Below are positions 19,989 to 31,200 of a stretch of 41,547 nucleotides of DNA, in pieces; position 1 is the stretch's first letter; the number at the start of each line of letters is the position of its first letter. Source of the DNA: Akkermansia muciniphila (lineage in GTDB: Bacteria > Verrucomicrobiota > Verrucomicrobiia > Chthoniobacterales > Chthoniobacteraceae). The stretch covers positions 1 to 41,547 of the forward strand of contig CAMCIN010000004.1 of assembly GCA_945874745.1 (NCBI GenBank). Direction: 5' to 3'. A model generated the notes under the pieces. That model saw only the letters and a program-made list of their open reading frames with translations. It had not been told where the DNA came from and searched no databases. Both the position numbers and the translations under genes were made by a program.

Positions 19989-21100
19989 CGCCTTGGACTG
20001 AATGGATGCGGTTGGACAATGAGGACGAGGTGCCTTCGCCGGCGCTGGTGCTGCACATGGAAAGGGTGGAGCGCAACCTCGCCCAGATGCTGGCCATGAG
20101 CAGCGGGCCGGCGACGCTTCGGCCCCACGTAAAAACCCACAAGCTTCCCCAGATCGTGGCAATGCAAGTGGCCATGGGCATCACCAAGTGCAAGTGCTCC
20201 ACCATTGCGGAAGCCGAGATGGCCGCCACCGCAGGCGCGCTGGACATCCTCCTGGCGCTGCAGCCCGTGGGACCGGCCGTCGGCCGGTTTCTGCACCTGA
20301 TCCGCGCGTTTCCAGAGGTGCATTTCTCTGTGATTGTCGATTCCCCGCTGGTGGCGGCCGAGCTCAACCAGGCGGCCCTCGAAGCCGGCATCAGAATCGA
20401 GGCGTTGCTCGACTTGGATGTCGGCATGGGCCGTTCCGGAATCCTGCGCGGCGACCTTGCCGCCACCCTGTACGCCGAGATGAGCGAACTGCCCGGAATT
20501 CACGTCGGCGGGCTCCACGCCTACGACGGCCACATTCACCAAAGCGACGTCGGGGACCGCACCGAGGCCTGCAACCGTTCCTTTGAGGCGGTCGAATGGC
20601 TTCGCGGCCAGTTGCTCGCCTCCGGTTTTTCGGTCGCCAAAGTGGTGGCCGGAGGCACTCCCACTTTCCCAATGCACGCCCGCCGGGAAGGGGTGGAATG
20701 CAGTCCGGGTACCTCGGTGCTTTGGGACGCCGGCTACTCCAGAAAGCTGCCGGACTTGGAGTTTCTCCCAGCCGCCACGCTCCTGGCCCGGGTGGTGAGC
20801 CGGCCCGGGGTGGCCAGGCTCTGCCTCGATTTGGGGCACAAGGCCGTCGCCAGTGAAATGCCGCACCCCCGGGTGGTCTTCCCCGACCTGCCCGACGCCC
20901 GGGCCGTCATGCACAGCGAGGAGCACCTGGTGGTCGACACCGCCCGCGCCGCGCAGTTCCCGGTGGGCACCGTTGTGCACGGCATTCCGTGGCACATCTG
21001 TCCCACGGTCGCCCTCCACAGCGAGGTGGTTGTCGCCCGCGCCGGCCTCGCCTCGGACACCTGGCCGGTGGTTGCCCGCGCCCGCAGGATCACAATTTAA
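19985..21100 (+). CDS. Alanine racemase N-domain / D-threonine aldolase-D-serine dehydratase-like PLP enzyme
   Basis: TPALVL-like start, RPHVKTHKLPQIVAMQVAMGITKCKCSTIAEAEMAA (PLP Lys region), DVGMGRSGI, HAYDGHIH; ATGA overlap with ridA. Confidence 0.88.
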   Translation: MTPWTEWMRLDNEDEVPSPALVLHMERVERNLAQMLAMSSGPATLRPHVKTHKLPQIVAMQVAMGITKCKCSTIAEAEMAATAGALDILLALQPVGPAVGRFLHLIRAFPEVHFSVIVDSPLVAAELNQAALEAGIRIEALLDLDVGMGRSGILRGDLAATLYAEMSELPGIHVGGLHAYDGHIHQSDVGDRTEACNRSFEAVEWLRGQLLASGFSVAKVVAGGTPTFPMHARREGVECSPGTSVLWDAGYSRKLPDLEFLPAATLLARVVSRPGVARLCLDLGHKAVASEMPHPRVVFPDLPDARAVMHSEEHLVVDTARAAQFPVGTVVHGIPWHICPTVALHSEVVVARAGLASDTWPVVARARRITI

Positions 21101-21138
21101 GGTGTCCTCTCGGTGTCCTCCGCTGAGGCAGAGGTGTG

Positions 21139-21209
21139 ATCCACAGATTTCGCAGATGTGAGAAATGTTTTATGTTTTTTTATCTGCGGCATCTGTGCGA
21201 TCTGCGGAT
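21139..21209 (+). repeat. CAGATG interspersed inverted-repeat element, copy 3
   Basis: ATCCACAGAT (21139-21148) / ATCTGCGGAT (21200-21209); right arm is exact 9-nt periodicity ATCTGCGGC ATCTGTGCG ATCTGCGGA. Confidence 0.85.
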
Positions 21210-21242
21210 ACAGCTTTGAAAGCCTCAGCCCCCCTTTGAACT

Positions 21243-22364
21243 ATGCTCCTCATTGACGCGCATCTGGACCTCGCAATCAACGCCATCGAATGGAACCGAG
21301 ACCTGACCTGCCCGGTGGACGCTATCCGTGCGACGGAAGCGCATCTGACCGACAAGCCCGACCGCGGCCGCGGGACGGTCAGTCTGCCGGAGTTGCGGCG
21401 GGCCGGGATCGGGGTGTGTGTCGCCACGCAGTTGGCGCGGGTCGAGCTGGATGCGTGGAGTCCCATCAAGGGTTGGCGCTCGCAGGCGCAGGCCTGGGCG
21501 ATGACGCAGGCCCAGCTTTCGTGGTACCGCGCCATGGAGGAGGCGGGGGAGATGGTCCAGATTCGGGATGCCGCCGCCCTCACCGCGCAGGTCGCCAACT
21601 GGGAGGCCGCGTTGGAACGCAAGGACGGCTCGCACCTAAAGCTGCCCGTGGGGTACGTGCTTTCTTTGGAGGGGGCAGATTCCCTTGTCTCGTTGGATCA
21701 CCTGCACCGCGCCCACGCTGACGGGCTTCGGGCGATCGGCCCCGCCCACTACGGCCCGGGTGTGTACGCCAACGGCACCGACTCCACGGGCCGGCTCAAC
21801 GAAAAGGGGCTCGCCTTGCTGCAGGAGGCGGCTGGGCTCGGGTTGATTCTGGATGCGACCCACCTGTGTGATGACGCGTTTTTCCAGGCTATGGACCTGT
21901 ATCAGGGCCCTGTTTGGGCGAGCCACCACAATTGCCGGGCCCTTGTCCCCCACAACCGCCAGCTCAGCGATGAAATGATCCTCGCTCTGGCACGGCGCGA
22001 CGCCGTTATCGGCGTGGCGTTTGACGCCTGGATGCTGGCTCCCAATTGGGTGCGGGGGCAGACGACCCCCGAGGCCGCCGGGGTGAGCCTCCAGACGGTG
22101 GCCGACCACATCGACCACATCTGCCAGGTGGTCGGCTCCGCGCTGCACGTGGGCATCGGGTCGGATTTGGACGGTTGCTTTGGCACCGAACAGACGCCCC
22201 GGGATCTGAATACCATCTTTGACCTGACGCGGCTCCCCGCAGTGCTCGCGGAACGGGGCTACTCCCCCACGGACGTCTGGACGATTCTGTGCGGAAACTT
22301 TCTCCGCAAGCTCGGCGAGTCGCTTCCCGAAGGCAGCCCCCGGAGCTTCCCCCAGAACCCGTGA
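21243..22364 (+). CDS. Membrane dipeptidase family protein (peptidase M19, renal dipeptidase-like)
   Basis: LIDAHLDLAINAIEWNRDLT; GYVLSLEGADSL, AIGPAHYGPGVYANGTDSTGRLNEKGLALLQEAAGLGLILDATHLCDDAFFQAMDLYQGPVWASHHNCRALVPHNRQLSDEMI; VGIGSDLDG. Confidence 0.9.
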   Translation: MLLIDAHLDLAINAIEWNRDLTCPVDAIRATEAHLTDKPDRGRGTVSLPELRRAGIGVCVATQLARVELDAWSPIKGWRSQAQAWAMTQAQLSWYRAMEEAGEMVQIRDAAALTAQVANWEAALERKDGSHLKLPVGYVLSLEGADSLVSLDHLHRAHADGLRAIGPAHYGPGVYANGTDSTGRLNEKGLALLQEAAGLGLILDATHLCDDAFFQAMDLYQGPVWASHHNCRALVPHNRQLSDEMILALARRDAVIGVAFDAWMLAPNWVRGQTTPEAAGVSLQTVADHIDHICQVVGSALHVGIGSDLDGCFGTEQTPRDLNTIFDLTRLPAVLAERGYSPTDVWTILCGNFLRKLGESLPEGSPRSFPQNP

Positions 22365-22461
22365 GCGCCAGAATGACAGGGCATCGTGCCGGTGGTGCTG
22401 GTGGCTGCGGGCTGCGGCCGGTTGGTTTCTCCTGCCGGGGGCGCTGACGCCTTCGGCGGTG

Positions 22462-22492
22462 GCGCTGGCCTGGGCCTGAGCCGGCCCAGCGC
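22462..22492 (+). other. GC-rich hairpin downstream of the dipeptidase gene (possible terminator stem)
   Basis: GCGCTGG ... CCAGCGC arms; no clear U-tract follows. Confidence 0.35.
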
Positions 22493-22581
22493 GCCGAGTG
22501 TTTGCGGGCCGCATTCTGGCATGATCGCTGCTTCGCATGGCCCCGTTCCCGACCTTTCACATACCCAAGATAAACTGCTCC

Positions 22582-23604
22582 ATGAGTGACACCATCGCCC
22601 CGAAGAAGTCGTCCCTCCGCTCGATGTTCACCGATTACACGGATTCTAACTTTCTCCGTTGGCAGGGTTTTCTTAATTTTTTGATCTTTGTTTCTTGCGT
22701 CACCATGGCGCTGGAGACGGTCCAACCTTTCGCCACGGAGCAGGCCTGGTTCATTACAGGAGTGGAGGTCGTGGCCGTCGCCTTTTTCACCCTCGATTAC
22801 CTGGCCAACCTTTATTTCGCCAAGGACAGGATAAGGTACTTCTTCAGTTTTTGGGGAATGGTGGATCTGCTGTCCATTCTGCCCAGTTACCTGTTGCTGA
22901 TGGATTTCACCGCCCTCCGCGGGGCCAAGGTGTTCCGCCTGCTGCGCGTGGTCCGGGTGCTGCGGGTGCTCAAGATTGCACGCATGGCGCTCCAGCAAAT
23001 GAGCATTCCTGGCAACAAGGGCAACCCGATCGTGGCCAACCTCCGGATCTATCTGATCGCGCTGTTCTCGGTCATGATGATCTCGAGCACCCTCATGTAT
23101 CACTTCGAGGGAGGGCTTTACACTAAGGAAGTCATGGAGGCAGGCCAGGCGGAGCTCGACGCTAAGCTGGCGCAGGATCCTGCCGCTAAGGAACTCCCCG
23201 AGGAGGAGCGAAAGTTTGTTCCCAGCGACCCGGTCGGCGGGCAACCGGTGCCCGTGGACAAACACTTCTTCACCTCGATTCCGGCGGCGATGTGGTGGTG
23301 CATTGTGACGCTCACCACGACCGGTTACGGGGACATGTATCCGGTCAGCTTCGGGGGCCGGGTCGTTGCCGGCGTCACTATGCTGCTGGGGTTGGTGCTC
23401 TTTGGGATCCTCATGAACATTGTGGGCAAGACGCTCATGGTGCTCCTCTTTGGGGAGCAGACGGATGACGGGCAAGGCGGCCACGGCCAGGAGGCCATGG
23501 TCAAATCGATTCTGGCCATGGGCCTGATCAGCGGGATCCAGTACGACGAACTGCTCGCGCTGCCCGCCGAGGAGTTCAAGCGCAGGATCCGCCACGGACT
23601 CTAG
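22582..23604 (+). CDS. Voltage-gated (Kv-type) potassium channel family protein
   Basis: Starts MSDTIAPKKSSLRSMFTDYTDS; S4-like FRLLRVVRVLRVLKIARMA; selectivity filter TLTTTGYGDMYP. Confidence 0.92.
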   Translation: MSDTIAPKKSSLRSMFTDYTDSNFLRWQGFLNFLIFVSCVTMALETVQPFATEQAWFITGVEVVAVAFFTLDYLANLYFAKDRIRYFFSFWGMVDLLSILPSYLLLMDFTALRGAKVFRLLRVVRVLRVLKIARMALQQMSIPGNKGNPIVANLRIYLIALFSVMMISSTLMYHFEGGLYTKEVMEAGQAELDAKLAQDPAAKELPEEERKFVPSDPVGGQPVPVDKHFFTSIPAAMWWCIVTLTTTGYGDMYPVSFGGRVVAGVTMLLGLVLFGILMNIVGKTLMVLLFGEQTDDGQGGHGQEAMVKSILAMGLISGIQYDELLALPAEEFKRRIRHGL

Positions 23605-23607
23605 GGG

Positions 23608-23676
23608 GTGATCCGCAGATGGCGCAGATTTGACAGATGTTCTTTCGTGGTTTTCCCGACTGCTTTAAATCTGTAG
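23608..23676 (+). repeat. CAGATG interspersed element, copy 4 (degenerate right arm)
   Basis: GTGATCCGCAGATGGCGCAGATTTGACAGATGTTCTTTCGTGGTTTT...AAATCTGTAGG; lacks the terminal ATCTGCGGAT arm. Confidence 0.75.
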
Positions 23677-24031
23677 GTTTTGAGCGTAAATTTCTGAGTT
23701 AGGGTTTTACGGGCTTTTTTGGGCAACTGCGAGTTCCCCCACCTAAACTCGGGGCTAATTAACAGAGAACATGCCCTTTCATCTGAGGATGACTGCCAGG
23801 TCCATTTGGAGTGAGCTTTCGGAGTGAGCTAGTGGATACCCACCGAAAACAGCGGGGAACCAGCGGTTTATTCAGAAAGGGCCGACGGCAAGGACCTAGG
23901 GAGTGGCGCCCCGCAGCAGGCACCGCCGCGAGGGCGTTCCGGAGCGCCGGGCGGGACTTCCCCGAGTGCGGCAGTTCCCAGCGGTAGCGCTTGGTCTTGC
24001 AGGAGGGGCGGGGGGCGTGGAGGCTCTTTCC

Positions 24032-25000
24032 ATGGACAAACCCGACCCCGTCTATTCTGCCATCCCCGTGGGAGCGTTCTTCGAGCGCCATGGGGCGGCT
24101 CTGAAAATGGAGCGCCTGGACCATTCCTCGATCGGCATGGAACGGGAAATCCGGGAGCCGACGCTTAATCGGCCGGGGTTGGCGCTGTCGGGTTTCTTCA
24201 CCTACTTTGCCGAAAAACGGATTCAGGTGTTTGGGGCCGCGGAGCTGTCGTATTTGGGGAGCTTGAACGTGGTGGAAGCCCAGGGGCGTTGCCGTTCGTT
24301 GTGCGGGCGCCCGATTCCCTGCATCGTGATTGCGCGGGGGTTTGAGCCGCCGGCCTATCTTTTGGGGGAGGCGGCGGCGGCCGGCATCGCGGTGTTCATC
24401 AGCCAGATGGTGACGATGAACTTTTTGAATGCGGCGACGATCGCCCTTTCGCACGAGTTTGCTCCTTCCAAGAGCGAGTACGGCTCCATGGTGGACATTC
24501 TGGGGGTGGGGACGCTGATCCGAGGCTCGAGCGGGATCGGCAAAAGCGAGTGCGTGCTGGGGTTGTTGGAGCGGGGACACAGCCTGGTGAGCGACGACAT
24601 CACCCGGTACCGCGCGATCGAAGGCAGCGAGTTGCTGGGGACGTCCCCCGATCTGACGCGGCACCACATGGAGGTGCGGGGGCTCGGGGTGATCAACGTG
24701 ATGTCGATCTTCGGGGTGGGGAGCGTGCGCCTGGAGAAGCGGCTGGATCTGGTGGTCACGTTGCGGGACTGGGCGGAAATGGAGGATGTGGACCGGACCG
24801 GGCTGGACCAAAGCTATTTTGAGATCCTGGGGGTGCGGGTGCCGCACGTGACAATTCCCGTGCGGACTGGGCGGGATCTGGCGCGCTTGGTGGAGGTTGC
24901 CGCGCTGGATCAGAAGCTCAAGGGGATGGGGCACCACAGCGCGCAGGAGTTCAACGAGCGGCTGCTGGCGTTAATGCAGCAAAAGGGGTCGTCAACCTGA
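24032..25000 (+). CDS. hprK: HPr kinase/phosphorylase
   Basis: Starts MDKPDPVYSAIPVGAFFERHG; Walker A RGSSGIGKSECVLGLLERGHSLVSDD; signature EVRGLGVINVMSIFGVGSVR. Confidence 0.93.
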   Translation: MDKPDPVYSAIPVGAFFERHGAALKMERLDHSSIGMEREIREPTLNRPGLALSGFFTYFAEKRIQVFGAAELSYLGSLNVVEAQGRCRSLCGRPIPCIVIARGFEPPAYLLGEAAAAGIAVFISQMVTMNFLNAATIALSHEFAPSKSEYGSMVDILGVGTLIRGSSGIGKSECVLGLLERGHSLVSDDITRYRAIEGSELLGTSPDLTRHHMEVRGLGVINVMSIFGVGSVRLEKRLDLVVTLRDWAEMEDVDRTGLDQSYFEILGVRVPHVTIPVRTGRDLARLVEVAALDQKLKGMGHHSAQEFNERLLALMQQKGSST

Positions 25001-25036
25001 ACCTAGGTGCTATACTCCCGCGTTTTAACCCCAACC

Positions 25037-25300
25037 GTGACGAAAGACCTGACCATCCAAAACCGCCTGGGACTTCACGCGCGCCCCTCAGCCATGTTCG
25101 TGAAGACGTGCAACCGTTTTAAGTGCGAAATCTGGGTGGAAAAAGACGGGGAGAAGGTGAATGGGAAAAGCATCATGGGACTGATGATGCTCGCCGCCGG
25201 GCTCGGTTCGCTGCTGCGCGTCAGCTGCGAGGGGGAGGACGCTGAAAAGGCGATGCTTGAGATTGAGCAACTGCTTGCCAACAAGTTTCACGAAGACTGA
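25037..25300 (+). CDS. ptsH: Phosphocarrier protein HPr
   Basis: NRLGLHARPSAMFV (active-site His) and VNGKSIMGLMMLAAG (regulatory Ser) motifs. GTG start at 25037 preferred; ATG at 25007 is the alternative. Confidence 0.92.
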   Translation: MTKDLTIQNRLGLHARPSAMFVKTCNRFKCEIWVEKDGEKVNGKSIMGLMMLAAGLGSLLRVSCEGEDAEKAMLEIEQLLANKFHED

Positions 25301-25324
25301 CCGGAAGGCTGCTCCGCGCCTGTT

Positions 25325-27088
<1,764 letters not shown>

Positions 27089-27110
27089 CAGTCGGCCCGC
27101 TCGGTCGGGC

Positions 27111-28151
27111 TCAGGGAATCAGCGAAATCGCCTTGGCCCCCTCCGGAGGTGGAGCAGGCTTGGCCACGATGTTTGCGATCTTGGGCGGCAGGTCCAGCTT
27201 GGTCTGCTGGGGCTTGCTGAAGGTGTAGATTTGGATGTTCTCCCCTAGCTGCAGGTATCTGGGGGTCTTGCTCGTTTCCTCAATGGCTGCCACGCGAATG
27301 CCCGGCTTGAGGGGGAGTCCGCCCAGGGGGCCGGGGGGGAACTTGGGGGCGGCCGGTGCGGCTGCTCGGCCCTTGCCGGGGGCACCGGTGGCCCCGGGCG
27401 CCGGCGTTTCGGGTTCCATCTCCGCGTAGACGAGCAGCTTCTCCCCGCTGATTTCAATCTTGCCCTTGAGCAGGTCCGGAGTCACCCAGTCGAACTCTTT
27501 GAATTCTGCCCAGTCAGGATCCTCTTGGGCGACGGTCCCGGTAATCACGGTCCCGTTTACTGTCGCCGTGAATTCGCCTTTCTTGCCCCGGGTGACGTCG
27601 GAAATCGAGGTATCATTTCCCCCAAGGCCTGCGAGGTTTCCGAGGCCTTGGTCTACGCGGATTCCCGCGTGTTCGTTCCCCACTTCCGAGACGATGACCT
27701 GCCCTTCGGTTCGCCATACTTCCGCGGTGCGCTCTGGAAAGTGAACTGTTTCCAGAGCGTCCTTTCCCAGAAGCGTCACTTTGACCATGGAAGGCCGGTG
27801 GGCTGCCTGCTGCGGGGCCACGACGGTGCCGTACTTAAATGTAACCGTCCAAGCGGCCGGTGCCACCGGCCGGATCCACAAGGCCGTTGCAGCCCCCGCG
27901 CTTTGCGCGGCTCCCGGGGCGGCCTGGGTGGGCGGCACGCCGGCGCTCGCGGGGGCGGCCGCTCCGGGGTTTTGTGCGAGGGCTGGAGGCACTGGCAATA
28001 GGAGGACTGCCTGCAGCAGGGTAAACAGGGGAATACAGGTCAGTCGGGAGGCCGCGCCGAGGGCTTGCCTCGCCGTTCTTGTGGAGCGCCCCGCCTGGGG
28101 AGTAACCGCCGACTGGCACACCGGGTTCTTGGGGAAACTAAGAATAGCCAT
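27111..28151 (-). CDS. Secreted hypothetical protein with Ala/Pro/Gly low-complexity linkers
   Basis: 346-aa ORF; hydrophobic segment ending PPALAQNP (signal-peptide-like), linkers AAAPASAGVPPTQAAPGAAQ and APGATGAPGKGRAAAPAAPKFPPGPLGG; convergent with ptsI and divergent from the giant ORF. Confidence 0.75.
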   Translation of the reverse strand: MAILSFPKNPVCQSAVTPQAGRSTRTARQALGAASRLTCIPLFTLLQAVLLLPVPPALAQNPGAAAPASAGVPPTQAAPGAAQSAGAATALWIRPVAPAAWTVTFKYGTVVAPQQAAHRPSMVKVTLLGKDALETVHFPERTAEVWRTEGQVIVSEVGNEHAGIRVDQGLGNLAGLGGNDTSISDVTRGKKGEFTATVNGTVITGTVAQEDPDWAEFKEFDWVTPDLLKGKIEISGEKLLVYAEMEPETPAPGATGAPGKGRAAAPAAPKFPPGPLGGLPLKPGIRVAAIEETSKTPRYLQLGENIQIYTFSKPQQTKLDLPPKIANIVAKPAPPPEGAKAISLIP

Positions 28152-28271
28152 ACAGGAAAAAATATTATAAAGTTTACTAAGTTTCCAGCTCTTTCAGAGT
28201 TGGAATGCCCTCACCCCCGTTTAGTTCCACCCCCTTCAGACAAAACTCCGGTTCGCCGGATTCCAGATCTT

Positions 28272-31200
28272 ATGGCTCTCAAAGATCACCCCCGTTCCGG
28301 TCAGAGAGGCGCGGCTCTGATCATTGTGCTGAGTGTCGTCGCGCTCCTCTCGGTCATGGTTATTGCCTACCTGGGGAGTTCGTCCCGACAGATGAACCTG
28401 TCCCAGAATGCCGTGGTCAACCTCAAGGGCGCCGAAGTTGCCTCGCTTGCCTCCGGTCAGATCATTTCCGATCTGCTCCAGGAAATCAGGGCCGGCTCGG
28501 TGGAGGTCCTTCCCACCGGAGCGCCCTCCCCAATCTTCTACGCGGCGACCGCACTGGGGGCCGCCCCAGACCGGAGCTCCGTGACGACCACCGCCGGCGT
28601 GCCGCCGCCGAACCTAGTCAAACAGAGCGCCAGCGGCAAAGCCGCCTACGATGCGACGACCAAGCTCGGCGCCCTGCCGGCCTATCCGCAGGCGGATCTT
28701 TACCCGGTTGTGGCCAGGGCAAGCGGCGTGGCTTCGGACACCGGGGCGGGCGCGGTTTCGTTGTTGCGCTGGAACCGGCCGCTGCTGCTCCCACGTGCCA
28801 AACCGTCGGACGCGTTGAACTTCACACCCGCCACCACCGGCAAAACCCGCTTTGCGGGCAGCTCCAACCAGGCCTTTCAATGGAAGGCTCCCGACTGGGT
28901 GTACCTGCAGAAGACTGGGGCCAATCCGGTTGCCTATGACCCCGTCCTGAAGGCCGGCGGCGCCAATCCCGTCATTGCGCGGTACGCCTACCAGATGTAC
29001 GACATCGGGGGCCTTCTGGATTTGAACGTGGCCGGCTACGATCCGGACACCTCTGTAGTGGGGCCGGACATGGCGGCGCGCAGGGGCTCCATCGGGCTGG
29101 CGGATCTCACGCAGGTCGGTTTGACGGCTGCTCATCTCAAGAAACTCGTCGCGGAGCGCAATCCTTCGACCCTCGCTGACAAGGACACCCCCGTCGGCCA
29201 GCTCTCTTTCGGCAACCGCTATGTCAACTTTCTGCTGGATGGCCAAAAAAACCTTGGCTTTCTGCGGGTTGCCGGAGGCACGGGCACCTCAGGGGTGACC
29301 AACCGCGCTTTCTCCAGCCGCCAGAACCTTTTGAGTTATCTCCAGCAACTGGGCACCACGGACGTGGAAAAGGCGACCCTCGTCGAAGGGCTCCAGAGTC
29401 TGACCCATTTTTCCCGCAGCCTGGAACAGCCCTCCTTCAAGCCCGGCTTTTTTGACCCCAAGGCCGCGGGCTCCACCCCCAAGACCCCGGTGTTTACCCG
29501 CCCCACCATCGTGCCGCCCGCGGGCAAGATCGACGACGCCCTCTACCCAATCAGCGTGGTGCCAAACAGCATTCTGGGCATGGGCGACACCCGCAAAAGC
29601 ACTGCCTTGGGCGGACCGCTCCCCTGGGACATGGGCCTGGGCAATAACCGCGGCGGCAACGACGCCTGGGGGACGGTCAAGGAGAGGGCGCCTTCCTCCC
29701 CGGACACGCGTCCTTTGCAGGATGTGATCAATCCCGGGTTTCTGGAAGTCCGTGTAAAGACCGCCTTTAAGCGGTTGGATGGAACGGCCGCCCTGGCTGG
29801 CGAGCCGCTGGTGAAGAAGCGCTTCCCTTTGGAGCGGCTTGCGTGGCTGACTTACAAGGGCCCCAGCGCCGATCTCAACGCTTCCGACGAGCTCTACAAT
29901 CCGGGCGGGACGGTGCTCGCCATCTACGATGCCTTCGGTCTGACCTGGACGCGGGACCCCGCCGGCTATTGGTTTTGGGCGTACGACCACGGCAAAAAGG
30001 GGGGAGTCTACAAGCTCGAGGATCTCATTGGGATTGCGGCGCTTCCTGCAAATGCCCCCAAGGGTGCCAAAAACCTGCCGCGCGAACCGGACTTCTTCGA
30101 GCTGCTCAAGGCCACCATCGGAGTGGGCTCCCTTGGAAAACCCGGCTCCGTGCAGCACCGCACCAGCCAATCCTGGGATGTGGCCACCTATTACCAGGCC
30201 CGCGACCGCAACTCCACCTTTCAGCTGCTCGAGATCGCTGCCAATATCATTGACCAGTATGACGCGGACAGCTTTCCAACGCTGCTCCGCCTGCCCAACC
30301 CGGACCCCTCCCTTGCTGCGGCCGCCTACCGCTATTCTCCGCCGCTCTTTTCCGCCCGGGGAATGGAGGATCTCCCCTACTTTTACCGGTTCCACTGGCG
30401 GGGCATCGAGGATTCGCAGGACAAGCCGAACAAACCGCTTCCCGGCGGCGCGCCTGCCGAGATTACGGGCAGCCTGGCAGCCTACTCCGGCGCCGGCTTC
30501 AAGTGCGGGACGACCTTTCTTATGGGCTTTCCCGAGTTGTGGAATCCGCATGCGCTTAACGGCACTGGCGTGCCCGCCAAACTCGCGCCGACCCAGTTTC
30601 GAGTGTTGGCCGCGAGTGAAACGCCGCAGGACTTGATCGTCTCACCGATGGATCCCTCCGACCCGCTGGACAAGGGGTTTTCCAACCTGCCCAAGCTCGG
30701 AAACCTTCCCAAGGCGGATCTGACCAGCAAGTTGTGGATGCAGTTCGTCAACAATGGCTGGAACGATTTCTGCATCCAGCCGGTGGGTCATTTCGCGTAC
30801 ATGTTTCCCAACGCCACGGCAAGCACGTGGACCCAAACCTGGCTGCATGAACAGGCCTTCAGCACGCAAAGCGCGTACATGAACCTTAACAGCACTAGTT
30901 GGAGCTGGGACTGGTCTTTTGACAGCCTCCAAACCACGAGTGTGGCGAGGGGGTTTACCTACGACCACACCTCCAGAGGGCTTTTCTGGTGCGGGGTCTC
31001 CAAGCTGGAGGAGGGGCCCGGCTCTCTGTTCGTCCCCAACCGGGTGGCAAACCTCTTTCTCGCACTCACTCCGATGTGGAAGATCCCCGCTGGGGTCGCG
31101 ACCGAAGACGACTTCCTGAAGCAGTACATGCTCCCCATGCCGACAGGCTGGCCGGATGGCTCTGGCCGCTTTATGTGGAAGCAACCCCCGAAGGTGGACT

